This document shows positions 1 through 9,266 of a DNA stretch of 64,000 bases, in pieces. The stretch spans positions 84,390-148,389 of the forward strand of contig DAIDIP010000003.1 of the NCBI GenBank assembly GCA_027451745.1, written 5' to 3'. A program made the translations under genes and the position numbers. Position 1 is the stretch's first letter, and each line of letters starts with the position of its first letter. The notes under the pieces were generated by a model that was not told where the DNA came from, did not search any database, and saw only the letters and a list, made by a program, of their open reading frames with translations. This DNA is from Candidatus Melainabacteria bacterium. Its GTDB lineage: Bacteria > Cyanobacteriota > Vampirovibrionia > Obscuribacterales > Obscuribacteraceae.

Positions 1-1847
1 AGCGGGCCAGTTGTGTCGGGCTGAAGAATTTGACAGCGATCAGCACCAATGGCTGAACACAATTCATGAGTAACAGTGTTTAAAATTGTATCCAAATCAA
101 GAGAGCTACGCACACATCGCACTATCTGATTAATTAGCATTTCTTGTTCTGCCATTGTCCGAGTGTAATAAAAAAGATGAGCGTGTTGCATAGCCACAGT
201 CAATTGTCTGGTTACAACCTCGACTAATTCAAGCTCTTTATCGGTCCATGTACGCAGACGATCACATTGCTGGATAAGAATAAGCCCTATTGTGCCTTCT
301 GCCGAAGTTACCGGACAGGCAATAAGAGATTTTATAGAACGCCAGTCTTCCGGAGCAGTTTTGCCATTTTCAAAAAGCGGTGTTGGACCATCTTCATCAA
401 GAACATCTAAAGACAGAATAGACCCCTGTTCGATAATCATATTCATAATGCCGTCATCTTCTATGATAAGGGAACGATTATCTAAAGTCTTACCTTTTTT
501 GTTTTCGTCGTACCAAACATAGTCAAATATTAGCTCTAATTTGTTTTGCCTTTTCTTATCTTTTAGAGCAGCGCTGTCTATTAATGCCAAGCAACATCGG
601 CTAACTTCTAGCGCTTTGCCCAATTCAGTCACTGTAGCCATCAAAACTTGATCTAGATCTAACGATTGGCGAATAGCTTGCGATATTTTTTCTTCCATAC
701 ATCTTTGGTCATGATCTGTCTGCATTTTGGAAGCAATTTGATTAACTGCTTTAGCTAATTTTCCAAGCTCGTCGTTACTTCTAACTTCTAGTCTTTTACT
801 AAAATCGCCGTGCCCAAGAGCAATTACGTCTTTGACTAGCAATTTAATTTGGCGACTAAAGTGTTTACTGGCTAGAAAAGCTAAGTATGAAGAAGCTAAA
901 ATAGCTACTAAGGCAAGTAAAAGAGTTTGTGTGAGCCAGGCATTTGCAGCACTATCCAAATAGGTATCGGGTTCGGTAGCAAGAATATATATTCCTAAAG
1001 TGGGAATATATTTTTCAATTTGAGACCTGTTTGATTTTTTGCTTTCACTGACATAGGCAAAAGAATTTTTTTGACTATCAGCTAATGCCAAAGTAGAAAA
1101 ATTGCAACCGTCATCAAGGGCTGTATTTAAATCAGATTGTGCATCAGATAAGACTTTAACTAATTCTTTGGGGTTTATTGCTACTACAAGTTTGGAATTA
1201 AAGAAGTCTAAGTTAGCGGTAGCTTTTTGCGGAATAGCTTTAGCTATTGGCCGACCATGCTTTGTTCGTATTTTTATTGATCGATGTTTTCTTGCAAACA
1301 CAGGTGCCTTGGCAGGTATTTTTGGCGCCGTAGTATTATGTATTGCCTTAGGGGCTGTTTTATACGAGCTTATGAGCAAGAATTTTTCTTTGCCGCTAAG
1401 TGATGAGGGTCCGTAAAAGGAATTTATTGACTCATCATTACTGGCAAAAAGTTCAGGTGGAATGGATAAGGCTTTAGTTGGTCCGTTGCTGGCTGGATAA
1501 TAAGCTAAAACTCTGCCATCTGGAAAAAGACGATAAATTTCGCTCCAGGCTCGATGACGCTTAAGCACCCCGTTAAGCAATTCTTTAGACAGGCTGTGTT
1601 CAGAAAGTAATTTCAGGTCGAAAATTTGACCTTTGGCCCAAATATCTACGTCCTTAGCTAAGGCAAATACTTTGGCTTTTTCGGTTTTTTGTTCGGCGCT
1701 TTGTAAAAGATGATACTGGTCAGCCAGGGACAGGGCAAAAACAGTGGTCACCGGTAAAGCCGCGCCAAAACATAGCAGTAAAAGTCTGCCTTGCAGTTTC
1801 AGGCGAAAAGCCCTGGGAGATATAGCCAACCTGTGCCTCCCGCTCAC
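1..1847 (-). CDS. Membrane sensor with HAMP and tandem GAF domains (C-terminus beyond window)
   Basis: Reading the minus strand from a GTG at 1847 gives an open frame that runs off the window start. An in-frame TAG lies just upstream (TAG TTA TCA AGC ... TTG GTG), so the start is near 1847-1850; no clear ribosome site is visible. It has a first membrane segment near residues 20-45, an extracytoplasmic region of about 250 residues and a second membrane segment near genomic 870-960. A HAMP-like stretch follows (GDFSKRLEVRSNDELGKLAK, about 740-830), then one full GAF domain (about 170-690) and the start of a second (about 1-140). This order is usual for sensor histidine kinases or cyclases; the output domain is outside the window, so the class is undecided. 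It would sense an external signal and relay it to the cytoplasm. Confidence 0.8.
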   Translation of the reverse strand, partial: MSGRHRLAISPRAFRLKLQGRLLLLCFGAALPVTTVFALSLADQYHLLQSAEQKTEKAKVFALAKDVDIWAKGQIFDLKLLSEHSLSKELLNGVLKRHRAWSEIYRLFPDGRVLAYYPASNGPTKALSIPPELFASNDESINSFYGPSSLSGKEKFLLISSYKTAPKAIHNTTAPKIPAKAPVFARKHRSIKIRTKHGRPIAKAIPQKATANLDFFNSKLVVAINPKELVKVLSDAQSDLNTALDDGCNFSTLALADSQKNSFAYVSESKKSNRSQIEKYIPTLGIYILATEPDTYLDSAANAWLTQTLLLALVAILASSYLAFLASKHFSRQIKLLVKDVIALGHGDFSKRLEVRSNDELGKLAKAVNQIASKMQTDHDQRCMEEKISQAIRQSLDLDQVLMATVTELGKALEVSRCCLALIDSAALKDKKRQNKLELIFDYVWYDENKKGKTLDNRSLIIEDDGIMNMIIEQGSILSLDVLDEDGPTPLFENGKTAPEDWRSIKSLIACPVTSAEGTIGLILIQQCDRLRTWTDKELELVEVVTRQLTVAMQHAHLFYYTRTMAEQEMLINQIVRCVRSSLDLDTILNTVTHELCSAIGADRCQILQPDTTGP

Positions 1848-1980
1848 CAATAGCCAAATATTGATGCTTGATAACTAAACAATAGGCAAATTATAGTATT
1901 TAGTAGCAAGAAAAAAGATTAGTTTTTTCTTTTTGGCAATACTTGGTAAAAATTAAGAGCAAAGAATTTTAAGCAAGCCA

Positions 1981-3195
1981 TCAAACAGATGAGGGGTCGA
2001 GGTTTGCGGGGTTAGACACATTAGTGTCTTTGTTACATGTGTCTACATCACCAATCAATTTGATAGCCTGCTGCCAATCAATAGGAATGCTTTGTTCAAT
2101 ATTTTGATCAAGTCCAAGGGACAAAGCTGTTTGTAGTTCATCGGCGGCTTTATCCTGTTGCCCTTGTTTGAGCAGTACATCTATCTTTATCATGCGGGAC
2201 ATAGAACAATGATAATCAAATTCTAAGGACTTATCAGTAATTTTCAAAGCAGCAGGGTAATCGCGATTGGCATGCGCACAGCAAGCTGCAGCAGCCAAAA
2301 ACATAGCTTTTAATTCATTGCTTATATTAGGACTAAAATCAGCCAATGACTCAAATAGCTTTAAGGACTGCTTGTAATTGCGCCTACGATAACCCAGATA
2401 GGCAGCGGCAAAATCGGTTAACAAAGCGCGAGGATGCTCGCGTTTTATTTTGGCTAGCATTTTATTAGCTTGATGAGGCAATCCAGCCGCATCATATGAC
2501 ATGATGAGGTTGCAAGATGAAACCAAATCGTTTTTTTCTTTGTTCTCTTGTATGGCTTTTTTTAGCTTTTGCATTGCTATGGGTCTAATTAATTCAGCAA
2601 AAAGCTTTTGCACGCTTTCAGTATGAGCCAGCAGAACAAATAAAGCGCCTGGAATAGTATGAATAATCGCCAAATTAGTCAATTCCTGACGACTGCCCTC
2701 AGCTATGGCCAGTTGCCAGTGAGCGCTGCCAAAGCCAAAAATAGACAAAAGTGGATCAACAATTAAATTTACAGACAGAACAAAGGTACAGCTATAAGTA
2801 AGAATCATCGCCAAGAATGGGTGGGGGCGAAAGAGTAAAGCCAATAGCATTATAAGAACCAATAAAGTTTGAGCAGCTTCTCCTGCAAATAAAGTTGGCA
2901 TCAAATAAATACGCGAAGATAATTCATCAGGAATGACCTGATACCACAAAAGTCCATAATTGAGAGTTTTGACATAACCACCAAAACTTTGGCAGGCGAT
3001 TACTGAAACCCACATTGCCAAAAGATTAAGCAATGGATAAACAAGAAAAATGACAATTCTCCAAACAAAGGCTAAATCGTAATCGTTCAAATCTTCTTTA
3101 GCAAAACGATGACGCTCTATATATAGCCGGCGTAGCGTATCTAGAGAAATTAGTGCGGTTATAGCGGCGACAAAGCCAAAACAAAGTTTATCCAT
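1981..3195 (-). CDS. Multi-pass membrane protein with C-terminal TPR-like repeats
   Basis: A 404-residue protein. The first 210 residues or so hold several hydrophobic segments (for example near residues 5-20, 45-70, 100-120 and 125-150). The cytoplasmic or peripheral half from about residue 205 is helical, with alternating A/Y/L patterns typical of TPR repeats. I do not recognise the membrane domain. It lies upstream of nothing obvious and downstream of tatC on the same strand with a gap of about 100 bases, so it may be co-transcribed with tatC. A role in a membrane complex that binds partner proteins through the TPR part is only inference. Confidence 0.75.
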   Translation of the reverse strand: MDKLCFGFVAAITALISLDTLRRLYIERHRFAKEDLNDYDLAFVWRIVIFLVYPLLNLLAMWVSVIACQSFGGYVKTLNYGLLWYQVIPDELSSRIYLMPTLFAGEAAQTLLVLIMLLALLFRPHPFLAMILTYSCTFVLSVNLIVDPLLSIFGFGSAHWQLAIAEGSRQELTNLAIIHTIPGALFVLLAHTESVQKLFAELIRPIAMQKLKKAIQENKEKNDLVSSCNLIMSYDAAGLPHQANKMLAKIKREHPRALLTDFAAAYLGYRRRNYKQSLKLFESLADFSPNISNELKAMFLAAAACCAHANRDYPAALKITDKSLEFDYHCSMSRMIKIDVLLKQGQQDKAADELQTALSLGLDQNIEQSIPIDWQQAIKLIGDVDTCNKDTNVSNPANLDPSSV

Positions 3196-3301
3196 AAAGC
3201 AATACTGATATCAATTCGAGTGATTACCCCTAACTTTATGAGAATCCTAGCAGCTTATTGGCAAACTTGGGCTTTATTTACAGGGATAGTTAACAGAAAG
3301 T

Positions 3302-4111
3302 CTATCGACCAAAAAACATGAGCAAAATGATAGAGATAAAGTAAAGCATACACAAAGCAGCCATAACCAAAAGCATTGAAACAGCGGTGGGATCAGGTGT
3401 AACAATTGCCGCAATAACGGCTGAAGCAAAAATAGCGTAGCGCCAAAAAGAAATAAGGATTTTTGAATTAACAATATTAGTAAAAGACAGGGCAAAAATA
3501 ATCACTGGTAATTGAAAACAAATGCCCATATATAACAAAATTGAACTAACTAAAGAAATATAAAAATCGAGTCGCTGATTTATGGGAGAAACGCCTTGTC
3601 CAAAAGCACCAAAAAAATGAAGCATGGATGGCAGCAAACAATAATAAGCAAAGGCCGCTCCGCAAATAAATAAAGCCGGCGAGCCTATAACAATAGGGGT
3701 GAGTATTTCTCTTTCTTTTTTAGTCAGTCCTGGGGCAACAAAGCGACAAATTTCAAACAACAAAAAAGGTGACGCCAATATCAAGCCACCATAAAAGGCC
3801 ACTTTTAGAAACACTACCACTGGTTCTTCCATAGATAAAGCTTGAAATGTAATATTGCCGGCGGGGGCTTCAAGAAAACGCAAAATTTTCTTGCCAATGA
3901 AAAGACAAATACCTACTCCCATAGCGACATAGATTAAAGACCGAATTAGGCGCGTACGCAGCTCATCAAGATGTTCAACAACAGTCATAACTTTTTCTAA
4001 ACGATCGGCATTACCTTCTTTGCTTTCTGGTGGGCGTTCTTCCACTCTGGAGCTGTTTATATCGTCATTTTCGACTGTCGGTTCGTTAGCCACTGAAATC
4101 ATCCCAATCAA
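3302..4111 (-). CDS. tatC: Sec-independent protein translocase subunit TatC
   Basis: TatC is the substrate-receptor subunit of the twin-arginine pathway, which exports folded proteins across the inner membrane. The 269-residue product has the usual layout: a short hydrophilic N-terminus, the conserved HLDELRTRLIRS segment near residue 50, then six membrane helices with the FLKVAFYGG and SPFLLFEICRFVAPGL stretches. The N-terminus of about 45 residues before the conserved segment is acidic and somewhat long. The gene starts 3 bases after the stop of the upstream RNA methyltransferase gene, so the two are translationally linked. No tatA/tatB is present in the window, so the partner subunits must be elsewhere. 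Confidence 0.95.
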   Translation of the reverse strand: MIGMISVANEPTVENDDINSSRVEERPPESKEGNADRLEKVMTVVEHLDELRTRLIRSLIYVAMGVGICLFIGKKILRFLEAPAGNITFQALSMEEPVVVFLKVAFYGGLILASPFLLFEICRFVAPGLTKKEREILTPIVIGSPALFICGAAFAYYCLLPSMLHFFGAFGQGVSPINQRLDFYISLVSSILLYMGICFQLPVIIFALSFTNIVNSKILISFWRYAIFASAVIAAIVTPDPTAVSMLLVMAALCMLYFISIILLMFFGR

Positions 4112-4114
4112 GTA

Positions 4115-4906
4115 TTACTTAACCTTATCGCGAACTAAAATGATAGCAGCTGCAATAGCAACATTCAGTGATTCACAATTAGGGTTAATAGGAATACTAA
4201 TAATAATATCAACCAGATTAAGAATTTCTGGTGAAATCCCATGTCCTTCATTGCCTAAAACATAAGCTGCTGGCTTGCCTACAGGTTGTTTCCATATTGT
4301 TTGCTTGGCTTTGCCATCCAAAGCCAAGACATGAATTCCCTTTGTTTTCAGGTCGACAATTATACTTTTCAGATCTACTGCCGGGAATATCGGCAGAGCA
4401 AAAATAGCACCCATAGATGAACGTATAACCTTAGGATTGTAGCAATCAACTGTGCCCTTGGAAAGAATAAGGGCATCAACCGAAAAGGCGTATGCGGTAC
4501 GAATAATTGTGCCTAGATTACCCGGATCTTGAACATCGTCTGTTAGTAAAATAGTCTTGCAATGGCTAAGAATCGAATTGAGATCATGATTTCTTGGCAC
4601 TCCAGTAGCGATGATACCGCAACTAGTATCAGTTGTATAAAGTCCCTTAAAAAGACTGTCTTTGACGACAATAATACTTTCTAGCTCTTTTTCCAGGTCG
4701 GTTTTAGCGAAGCTGTTTTGCAGATAGCTCCGACTAACTACAACATCTTCTAATTTAATGCCATTTTTTAAGGCTTCTTGTATAAGTTTAGGTCCTTCGA
4801 TCAAAATCAAGTTGTTGTGATCGCTTTTCTTCCTTACAGATTCGCTCAGGCTTCGAATTAGCTTTAACTTTTGATTGTTTGAACTTTCGATTTCCAATAC
4901 TTTCAT
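4115..4906 (-). CDS. TrmH/SpoU-family rRNA 2'-O-methyltransferase
   Basis: This 263-residue protein is a SPOUT-class RNA ribose methyltransferase, probably acting on 23S rRNA (RlmB/TsnR type). The N-terminal substrate-binding part (IEGPKLIQEAL near residue 38) is followed by the knotted catalytic domain. Motif 1 is DDVQDPGNLGTIIRTA, motif 2 is VLGNEGHGIS and motif 3 is IPINPNCESLNVAIA. These are the SAM-binding and dimer motifs of the family. It heads the pair with tatC, separated by 3 bases. The exact target nucleotide cannot be read from sequence. Confidence 0.9.
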   Translation of the reverse strand: MKVLEIESSNNQKLKLIRSLSESVRKKSDHNNLILIEGPKLIQEALKNGIKLEDVVVSRSYLQNSFAKTDLEKELESIIVVKDSLFKGLYTTDTSCGIIATGVPRNHDLNSILSHCKTILLTDDVQDPGNLGTIIRTAYAFSVDALILSKGTVDCYNPKVIRSSMGAIFALPIFPAVDLKSIIVDLKTKGIHVLALDGKAKQTIWKQPVGKPAAYVLGNEGHGISPEILNLVDIIISIPINPNCESLNVAIAAAIILVRDKVK

Positions 4907-4930
4907 TTGCTTATCCGTTATCTTACTAAT

Positions 4931-5089
4931 TTAACCGAGCAATCTGCGTTGGAAAGTACTGCTGCAGCAGTCCGGTTCAGCAACCGTCATAATACCTATG
5001 ACGGTCTCATCAGAACATGGCTCATTGAGCACTGTTTCTAAAGCTACATCGGCATTGTAGGAACCATCCATTGGCAAGAGTATTCTCAT
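4931..5089 (-). CDS. Mini universal-stress-protein-like ORF, 52 residues
   Basis: The minus strand reads ATG at 5089 to TAA at 4931, giving a protein that starts MRILLPMDGSYNADVALETV and continues with a second hydrophobic strand (TVIGIMTVAEP). A strong ribosome site (AAGGAGG) sits seven bases upstream, so translation looks real. The pattern matches the first strand, first helix and second strand of UspA-type proteins, but the ATP-binding C-terminal part (G-2x-G-9x-G) is absent. It ends 24 bases before the methyltransferase start. It may be a functional short domain or a truncated remnant that kept its translation signals. Confidence 0.6.
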   Translation of the reverse strand: MRILLPMDGSYNADVALETVLNEPCSDETVIGIMTVAEPDCCSSTFQRRLLG

Positions 5090-5242
5090 TGCAGCCTCCT
5101 TCTATGCACACCAGTATATAATCTTGATATCCCCTTATTTTCAGACAGGCTTAAACCAGGAAAATATCCACCGGTTTTGGCATTTATTTAGAAAAGCACG
5201 CCCAATCAAAACCAGTCTAGCACCATGGACGGTGCTAGTTCA

Positions 5243-5716
5243 TCATCGTCGAAACCAGGGTAAGGATAAATTCCAACCTGAAAATGGTGAGACTACACCG
5301 AATATGAATATTATTAGAGTCAAATTTATAGAAGAAAAGCTTCCTATAAGAATACCAGCCGCTATGGTCACAGCAATTTTGTGACCCAATTTATGTCCTG
5401 TGAGCTTAAACATAATATTGCCCGCAAATACACCAAATAAATAGACAAAAAAGAGCATATAAATTCCGTCTAGCGGAATAAATATTTGCAATAGCCCAAA
5501 TAAAAAACCTACTACGATGCTTACCAATAGACAACGCACTATAACCTTACTGTCCACTTGTAAAACGTGACTAGTAAATCGTTTAGTACAATTAGGACAG
5601 CGATTACCAACGGGACATTGAACCATGCATTTAGGACAAATTTGGGAATCACAATCGATGCATTTGAGCATTGATTCTCCGCAACTATGTTCAGCAAATG
5701 GAAGCATGGATATCAT
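5243..5716 (-). CDS. Zinc-finger (B-box-like) membrane protein
   Basis: A 157-residue protein. The N-terminal 48 residues hold a Cys-rich module with pairs CIDC, CPKC and CPNC plus His/Cys ligands, of the type often found in front of bacterial membrane domains. About four hydrophobic segments follow (near residues 60-78, 82-100, 108-128 and 130-148). No function is recognisable. The frame is open for some distance upstream without ATG, GTG or TTG, so I chose the first ATG (5716); an ATG three codons on is equally possible. No ribosome site stands out for either. Confidence 0.65.
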   Translation of the reverse strand: MISMLPFAEHSCGESMLKCIDCDSQICPKCMVQCPVGNRCPNCTKRFTSHVLQVDSKVIVRCLLVSIVVGFLFGLLQIFIPLDGIYMLFFVYLFGVFAGNIMFKLTGHKLGHKIAVTIAAGILIGSFSSINLTLIIFIFGVVSPFSGWNLSLPWFRR

Positions 5717-5790
5717 AATATTTATCGGTAAGTATACAATTCCACTATCAAGTTCTATTAAAACATATTGGTGTCGTATTTTAACAGAAG

Positions 5791-7515
5791 CTAATCAACT
5801 TCTTCAGGCGAGATATGTTTATTGATCCAAGCCACAACCCCTTTATAAATATCAGGATCAAATTGCCCTTCTTCAAATATAAGATGTTCAGCTCTGCCAG
5901 CAAATAGTAAGTCCTTATCTCGGTTTGTAATAGCTTGGTAAATCGCCAGGGTGCCCATAGGCTTAACGAGATTATCACTGTAGCCTTGAAAAATAATTAC
6001 TGGCGTGTGCTCAATTTTTGCCGCGAATTTGACATTTTGACTCATAAATTTTTGGAAGCTAATTAGTTCTGATGGAGATAATTTCATACGCATGTTGGGA
6101 TCTCCTTCCCACATATCACGCAGTCCTGGCTTTAAAGTGGCCTGTTTAACAACTTTTGAACCGATATCAAATTGTTCGTATTTATCCCTTAATAGCTTCA
6201 GTCCAATCGAAAGGATTGTACTTTTAGATTCATATCGTGAACCAGAAGGAACGGAACTTATTACGGCATGAACTAAATCAGGAGCGAGGGCGGCTAAGCG
6301 CAAAACCATTGCGCCGCCCATTGACTCGCCAAGTAAAATAATTGGTGTTTTGGGGTAGTCGGCTCTTAGAGCCGATAAGATTCGTTTTAAATCATGCATA
6401 GCTGCTGGCAAATCTAATCGCTGGTAAACTTCATCATTTCTATAACTACCAAAACCTCTCACATCAAAAGATATGACACCAAACCCTTCGTGTTGAATTT
6501 GCTGAGCAAAGGGAGTAAAGGCCCCATGATGAAGCCCAAGTCCATGGACAGTAACTATAATGGCTTTGAGTTTTTTAGTGGGATCAAAAAATGCAAGTCC
6601 GGGAGCTTGCTCTCTGCCTACTCTTTCTTTAAACCAATTAGCAAATATTTGTTCACGCTTGGGATGATTATTCAGAATAGTAAGAGGAATACCTTTTTTG
6701 ATGCAATCGAGAGTTAGGTTCCTGTCGTCATAAGCGCCCGTCGTACCATAAAGTTGCTGGCGAAGAGTTTCGATCAACTTTTCCTGATCCGGTTCAGCAC
6801 TGTTCTCATTTATGATACGCAGCTCGTTCTGGTGTCTAAAATTCCAAAAAACTTTTTTGTACATTAAGGCCGCCAGATCTTTATGCCCAAGATGCTGTTC
6901 AACCGCCGTTAATGAAAGTAAACTCCAAGCATAGCGCGTATCGTCTAGACCATAGTGTAAGAAGTCTAGCTGAGCAACTTTTTTATAATATGGTTCGGCA
7001 TGCAAATAATCTTTTTTAGAAAAATAGCAACCTGCTAGTCCCTCATATAAAGGAGCCAAATCAACATTCCAATCGCCCTCCAGGGAGATAACAGTATTGA
7101 GGGCTTTTTGGTAATTACGCAATGCATTGTCTATTTTTCCATCCAAGTACTGACAGCGGGCATAGGTAAAAAACGCATCAGCTGATGTCAAAGAATTAGG
7201 CTTAGCAATTTTCATTGCAGCGAGCGAGTTTTTCCGTGCCGCATCCCAGTCGTCTAATTGAGCTTGGCAAATAGCCAAATTAACTAAGCACCTGGCTTTA
7301 AAATCGCGGCTTTGGTTGGGTGTGAGCAAAAGTTTTTGAACTATATCTCCAGCAGTTTTAAAATCTTTTTCCCAAAACGCTCGGTTAGCAGCTCGCTGTT
7401 CACCAAGCAAAGAATCAGCAGGAACGTATTCTGCAACTGCAAAGCAACTAAGCAAGTAATTCAAAGAAACAGTTATGGCTACAATGGCAGCTAGTAAAAG
7501 TTTCATGTTGCTCAC
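5791..7515 (-). CDS. Exported TPR protein with alpha/beta-hydrolase domain
   Basis: The 574-residue product starts with a signal peptide or anchor (about residues 4-28). TPR repeats follow to about residue 230, then an alpha/beta-hydrolase fold from about residue 310. The oxyanion segment VTVHGLGLHHG and the nucleophile elbow LGESMGGAM are present. An Asp near GYSDNLVKP and a His in RAEHLIFEEG complete the triad. It resembles monoacylglycerol-lipase-type hydrolases, so an ester or lipid substrate outside the cytoplasm is likely. Its start overlaps the stop of the upstream TPR gene by four bases, implying coupling. The TPR-hydrolase fusion is unusual and may place the enzyme in a complex. Confidence 0.85.
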   Translation of the reverse strand: MSNMKLLLAAIVAITVSLNYLLSCFAVAEYVPADSLLGEQRAANRAFWEKDFKTAGDIVQKLLLTPNQSRDFKARCLVNLAICQAQLDDWDAARKNSLAAMKIAKPNSLTSADAFFTYARCQYLDGKIDNALRNYQKALNTVISLEGDWNVDLAPLYEGLAGCYFSKKDYLHAEPYYKKVAQLDFLHYGLDDTRYAWSLLSLTAVEQHLGHKDLAALMYKKVFWNFRHQNELRIINENSAEPDQEKLIETLRQQLYGTTGAYDDRNLTLDCIKKGIPLTILNNHPKREQIFANWFKERVGREQAPGLAFFDPTKKLKAIIVTVHGLGLHHGAFTPFAQQIQHEGFGVISFDVRGFGSYRNDEVYQRLDLPAAMHDLKRILSALRADYPKTPIILLGESMGGAMVLRLAALAPDLVHAVISSVPSGSRYESKSTILSIGLKLLRDKYEQFDIGSKVVKQATLKPGLRDMWEGDPNMRMKLSPSELISFQKFMSQNVKFAAKIEHTPVIIFQGYSDNLVKPMGTLAIYQAITNRDKDLLFAGRAEHLIFEEGQFDPDIYKGVVAWINKHISPEEVD

Positions 7516-8543
7516 ATATTAGAATCGCTGTCAGGCACAACGGTAACGGTCTTATGGTTCGTCTCAATTAAACTTTCAGATTTTGATTTGTTCGCATCTT
7601 GCTGGCTGACACCACCATCTTCTAGCAGCTTGTTCTGATTACTATTAATGGCAACAGAACCGTCAGAAGCATTTAACTTACTCGTGTCTGGTTTATCTAT
7701 AGCGAAATCTGCTGTACCATCGCTTGATGTATTAACTGACTTGATGACTGATGGAGGATCTACACTAGAACCTTTTTGCTGGGCCAAAAGATTAGCATAG
7801 TCACTTAAGCTTTCTGCCGTATCAGTCTTTCCATCTAATTTAAATACCGCAGCTAATTTGTTTAGAGTATCTATAAACTGAGGACTGCGCGATCCAGAGC
7901 TTTGCTTTTGTATTCTTAAAACACGTTTTAGAGTAGCTTCAGCCAAATTATATTTTTTGTCATTGGTATATATATTAACGAGTTGGTTTAAAGTATTGAG
8001 TAACTCGGGAAAATTTGGATCTACAGATTTTTCTTGGGCAGCCAAGGCTTGTTCATATGCTTGAGCAGCCTGTGTTGGTTGCTGCGCTGCTTGATAGTTG
8101 TCTGCCAACTTATGAAAAGTATTGACCAGAGCTTCGTTGGCGACTGCCTTGTCACGCTCTTGAATGTTGCTATTGGCGATTGATTTTAGAGCGGATGCTG
8201 TCCCTTCACTAGGAAAGAGTTCGGCATACTTAGCTGCAGTTTCGGTACTAATAAGAGAAGACAAAGCGAGAATGGCGGCTTTTTTTTCATTCTCATTACC
8301 AATTAAATGAGGAATAAATTTCTCTATGGTTTGTGTTTCTTGTAATTTTAGTTGGGCTAGATTATTACTGTATGCAAAATACAATCCAATACCGGAGATT
8401 AATATCCCGGTTATAAGTGGTGTAGTTGCCCCGATTATGTCCCAGAGATCTTTTTTTGGCTTTAAATCTTGTTCTAGCTTCTTTAGGCGAAGAGCAATTT
8501 GTTCTTGCTTTAATTCTATTAGCGGTACACGATCTTCGCTCAT
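7512..8543 (-). CDS. Membrane-anchored TPR protein
   Basis: A 343-residue protein. A hydrophilic, coiled-coil-prone N-terminus (LIELKQEQIALRLKKLEQ) is followed by one membrane segment near residues 38-62 and about 100 helical residues. Paired TPR repeats of kinesin-light-chain style lie near residues 145-250 (TFHKLADNYQAAQQPTQAAQ and similar). A Ser/Asp/Asn-rich tail of about 80 residues ends the protein. The gene overlaps the next one (TPR-hydrolase) by four bases, so the two products are probably made together and may interact. No enzymatic motif is visible. Confidence 0.75.
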   Translation of the reverse strand: MSEDRVPLIELKQEQIALRLKKLEQDLKPKKDLWDIIGATTPLITGILISGIGLYFAYSNNLAQLKLQETQTIEKFIPHLIGNENEKKAAILALSSLISTETAAKYAELFPSEGTASALKSIANSNIQERDKAVANEALVNTFHKLADNYQAAQQPTQAAQAYEQALAAQEKSVDPNFPELLNTLNQLVNIYTNDKKYNLAEATLKRVLRIQKQSSGSRSPQFIDTLNKLAAVFKLDGKTDTAESLSDYANLLAQQKGSSVDPPSVIKSVNTSSDGTADFAIDKPDTSKLNASDGSVAINSNQNKLLEDGGVSQQDANKSKSESLIETNHKTVTVVPDSDSNM

Positions 8544-8631
8544 AATCCGTTCTCCCGCAAATAAAAATAGACTGCAATCTAAAGAAACTGCCTTGGCAAT
8601 CTCGCGACTATTTAGCTTGCAATTTGAATTT

Positions 8632-8997
8632 TTAAGCCACTCTGGTCTTTAATTGCTCTTTGGCGATTTCAATTAACTTACTGAAAGCTTCTTTGTCATT
8701 AACGGCTAATTCAGCCATCATCTTTCTATTTAAAGCGACATTGGCTTTCATTAGACCATTGATGAAATTGCCATAGGTTAAACCCTGCATACGGCAAGCA
8801 GCATTGATACGTACAATCCAAAGACTGCGAAAATCTCTTTTACGTTTACGGCGATCACGATAAGCGTTTTTCCAGGCTTGCATAATCGCCTGATTGGCAG
8901 CTATAAATAAACGCGACTTCGAGCCACGAAAACCTTTAGCGTATTTGATGATTTTTTTGTGGCGCTTTTGCAGCACATTGCCACGTTTGACTCGCAT
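8632..8997 (-). CDS. rplT: 50S ribosomal protein L20
   Basis: L20 binds 23S rRNA early in large-subunit assembly and in many bacteria also represses its own operon. The 121-residue product shows the family signature: [20 protein letters not shown] at the start, then [11 protein letters not shown] and the IVRINAACR segment. A ribosome site (CAGGAGAT) precedes the ATG. It is the last gene of the infC-rpmI-rplT group, 18 bases after rpmI, the order found in most bacteria. Confidence 0.98.
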   Translation of the reverse strand: MRVKRGNVLQKRHKKIIKYAKGFRGSKSRLFIAANQAIMQAWKNAYRDRRKRKRDFRSLWIVRINAACRMQGLTYGNFINGLMKANVALNRKMMAELAVNDKEAFSKLIEIAKEQLKTRVA

Positions 8998-9015
8998 GAT
9001 TAATCTCCTGGATCT

Positions 9016-9225
9016 TTAACCAATATATTGTGGATAAGGAAAAAGTGCTTTCACATTCTTTAATTGATCTTTCGTCAAAGCAGCCCAACCACTTAATTTG
9101 CGCTTATCATTTGCTGATTTCCACTCATTTAAGTGCCTTTTTCCAGCTTGTCTGCGCAAAATCTTACCGGTTCCGGTAATTTTAAAGCGACGTGCAGCAG
9201 CTTTATTAGTTTTCATCTTAGGCAT
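9016..9225 (-). CDS. rpmI: 50S ribosomal protein L35
   Basis: A small basic large-subunit protein, recognised from [20 protein letters not shown] and the RRQAGKRHL segment. I place the start at the ATG at 9225, because a TGGAG ribosome site lies seven bases upstream and the protein then begins MPKMKTNK as usual. The longer frame from a TTG at 9231 adds two residues without support. It sits between infC and rplT in the conserved order. Confidence 0.97.
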   Translation of the reverse strand: MPKMKTNKAAARRFKITGTGKILRRQAGKRHLNEWKSANDKRKLSGWAALTKDQLKNVKALFPYPQYIG

Positions 9226-9266
9226 AAGCAAACTCCAAATTAATACCAGACCAAATGAATTTTCGT

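Noticed and set aside
5124..5384. Plus-strand 86-codon frame
   Set aside because: Antisense shadow of the zinc-finger membrane protein gene, without a ribosome site or family match.
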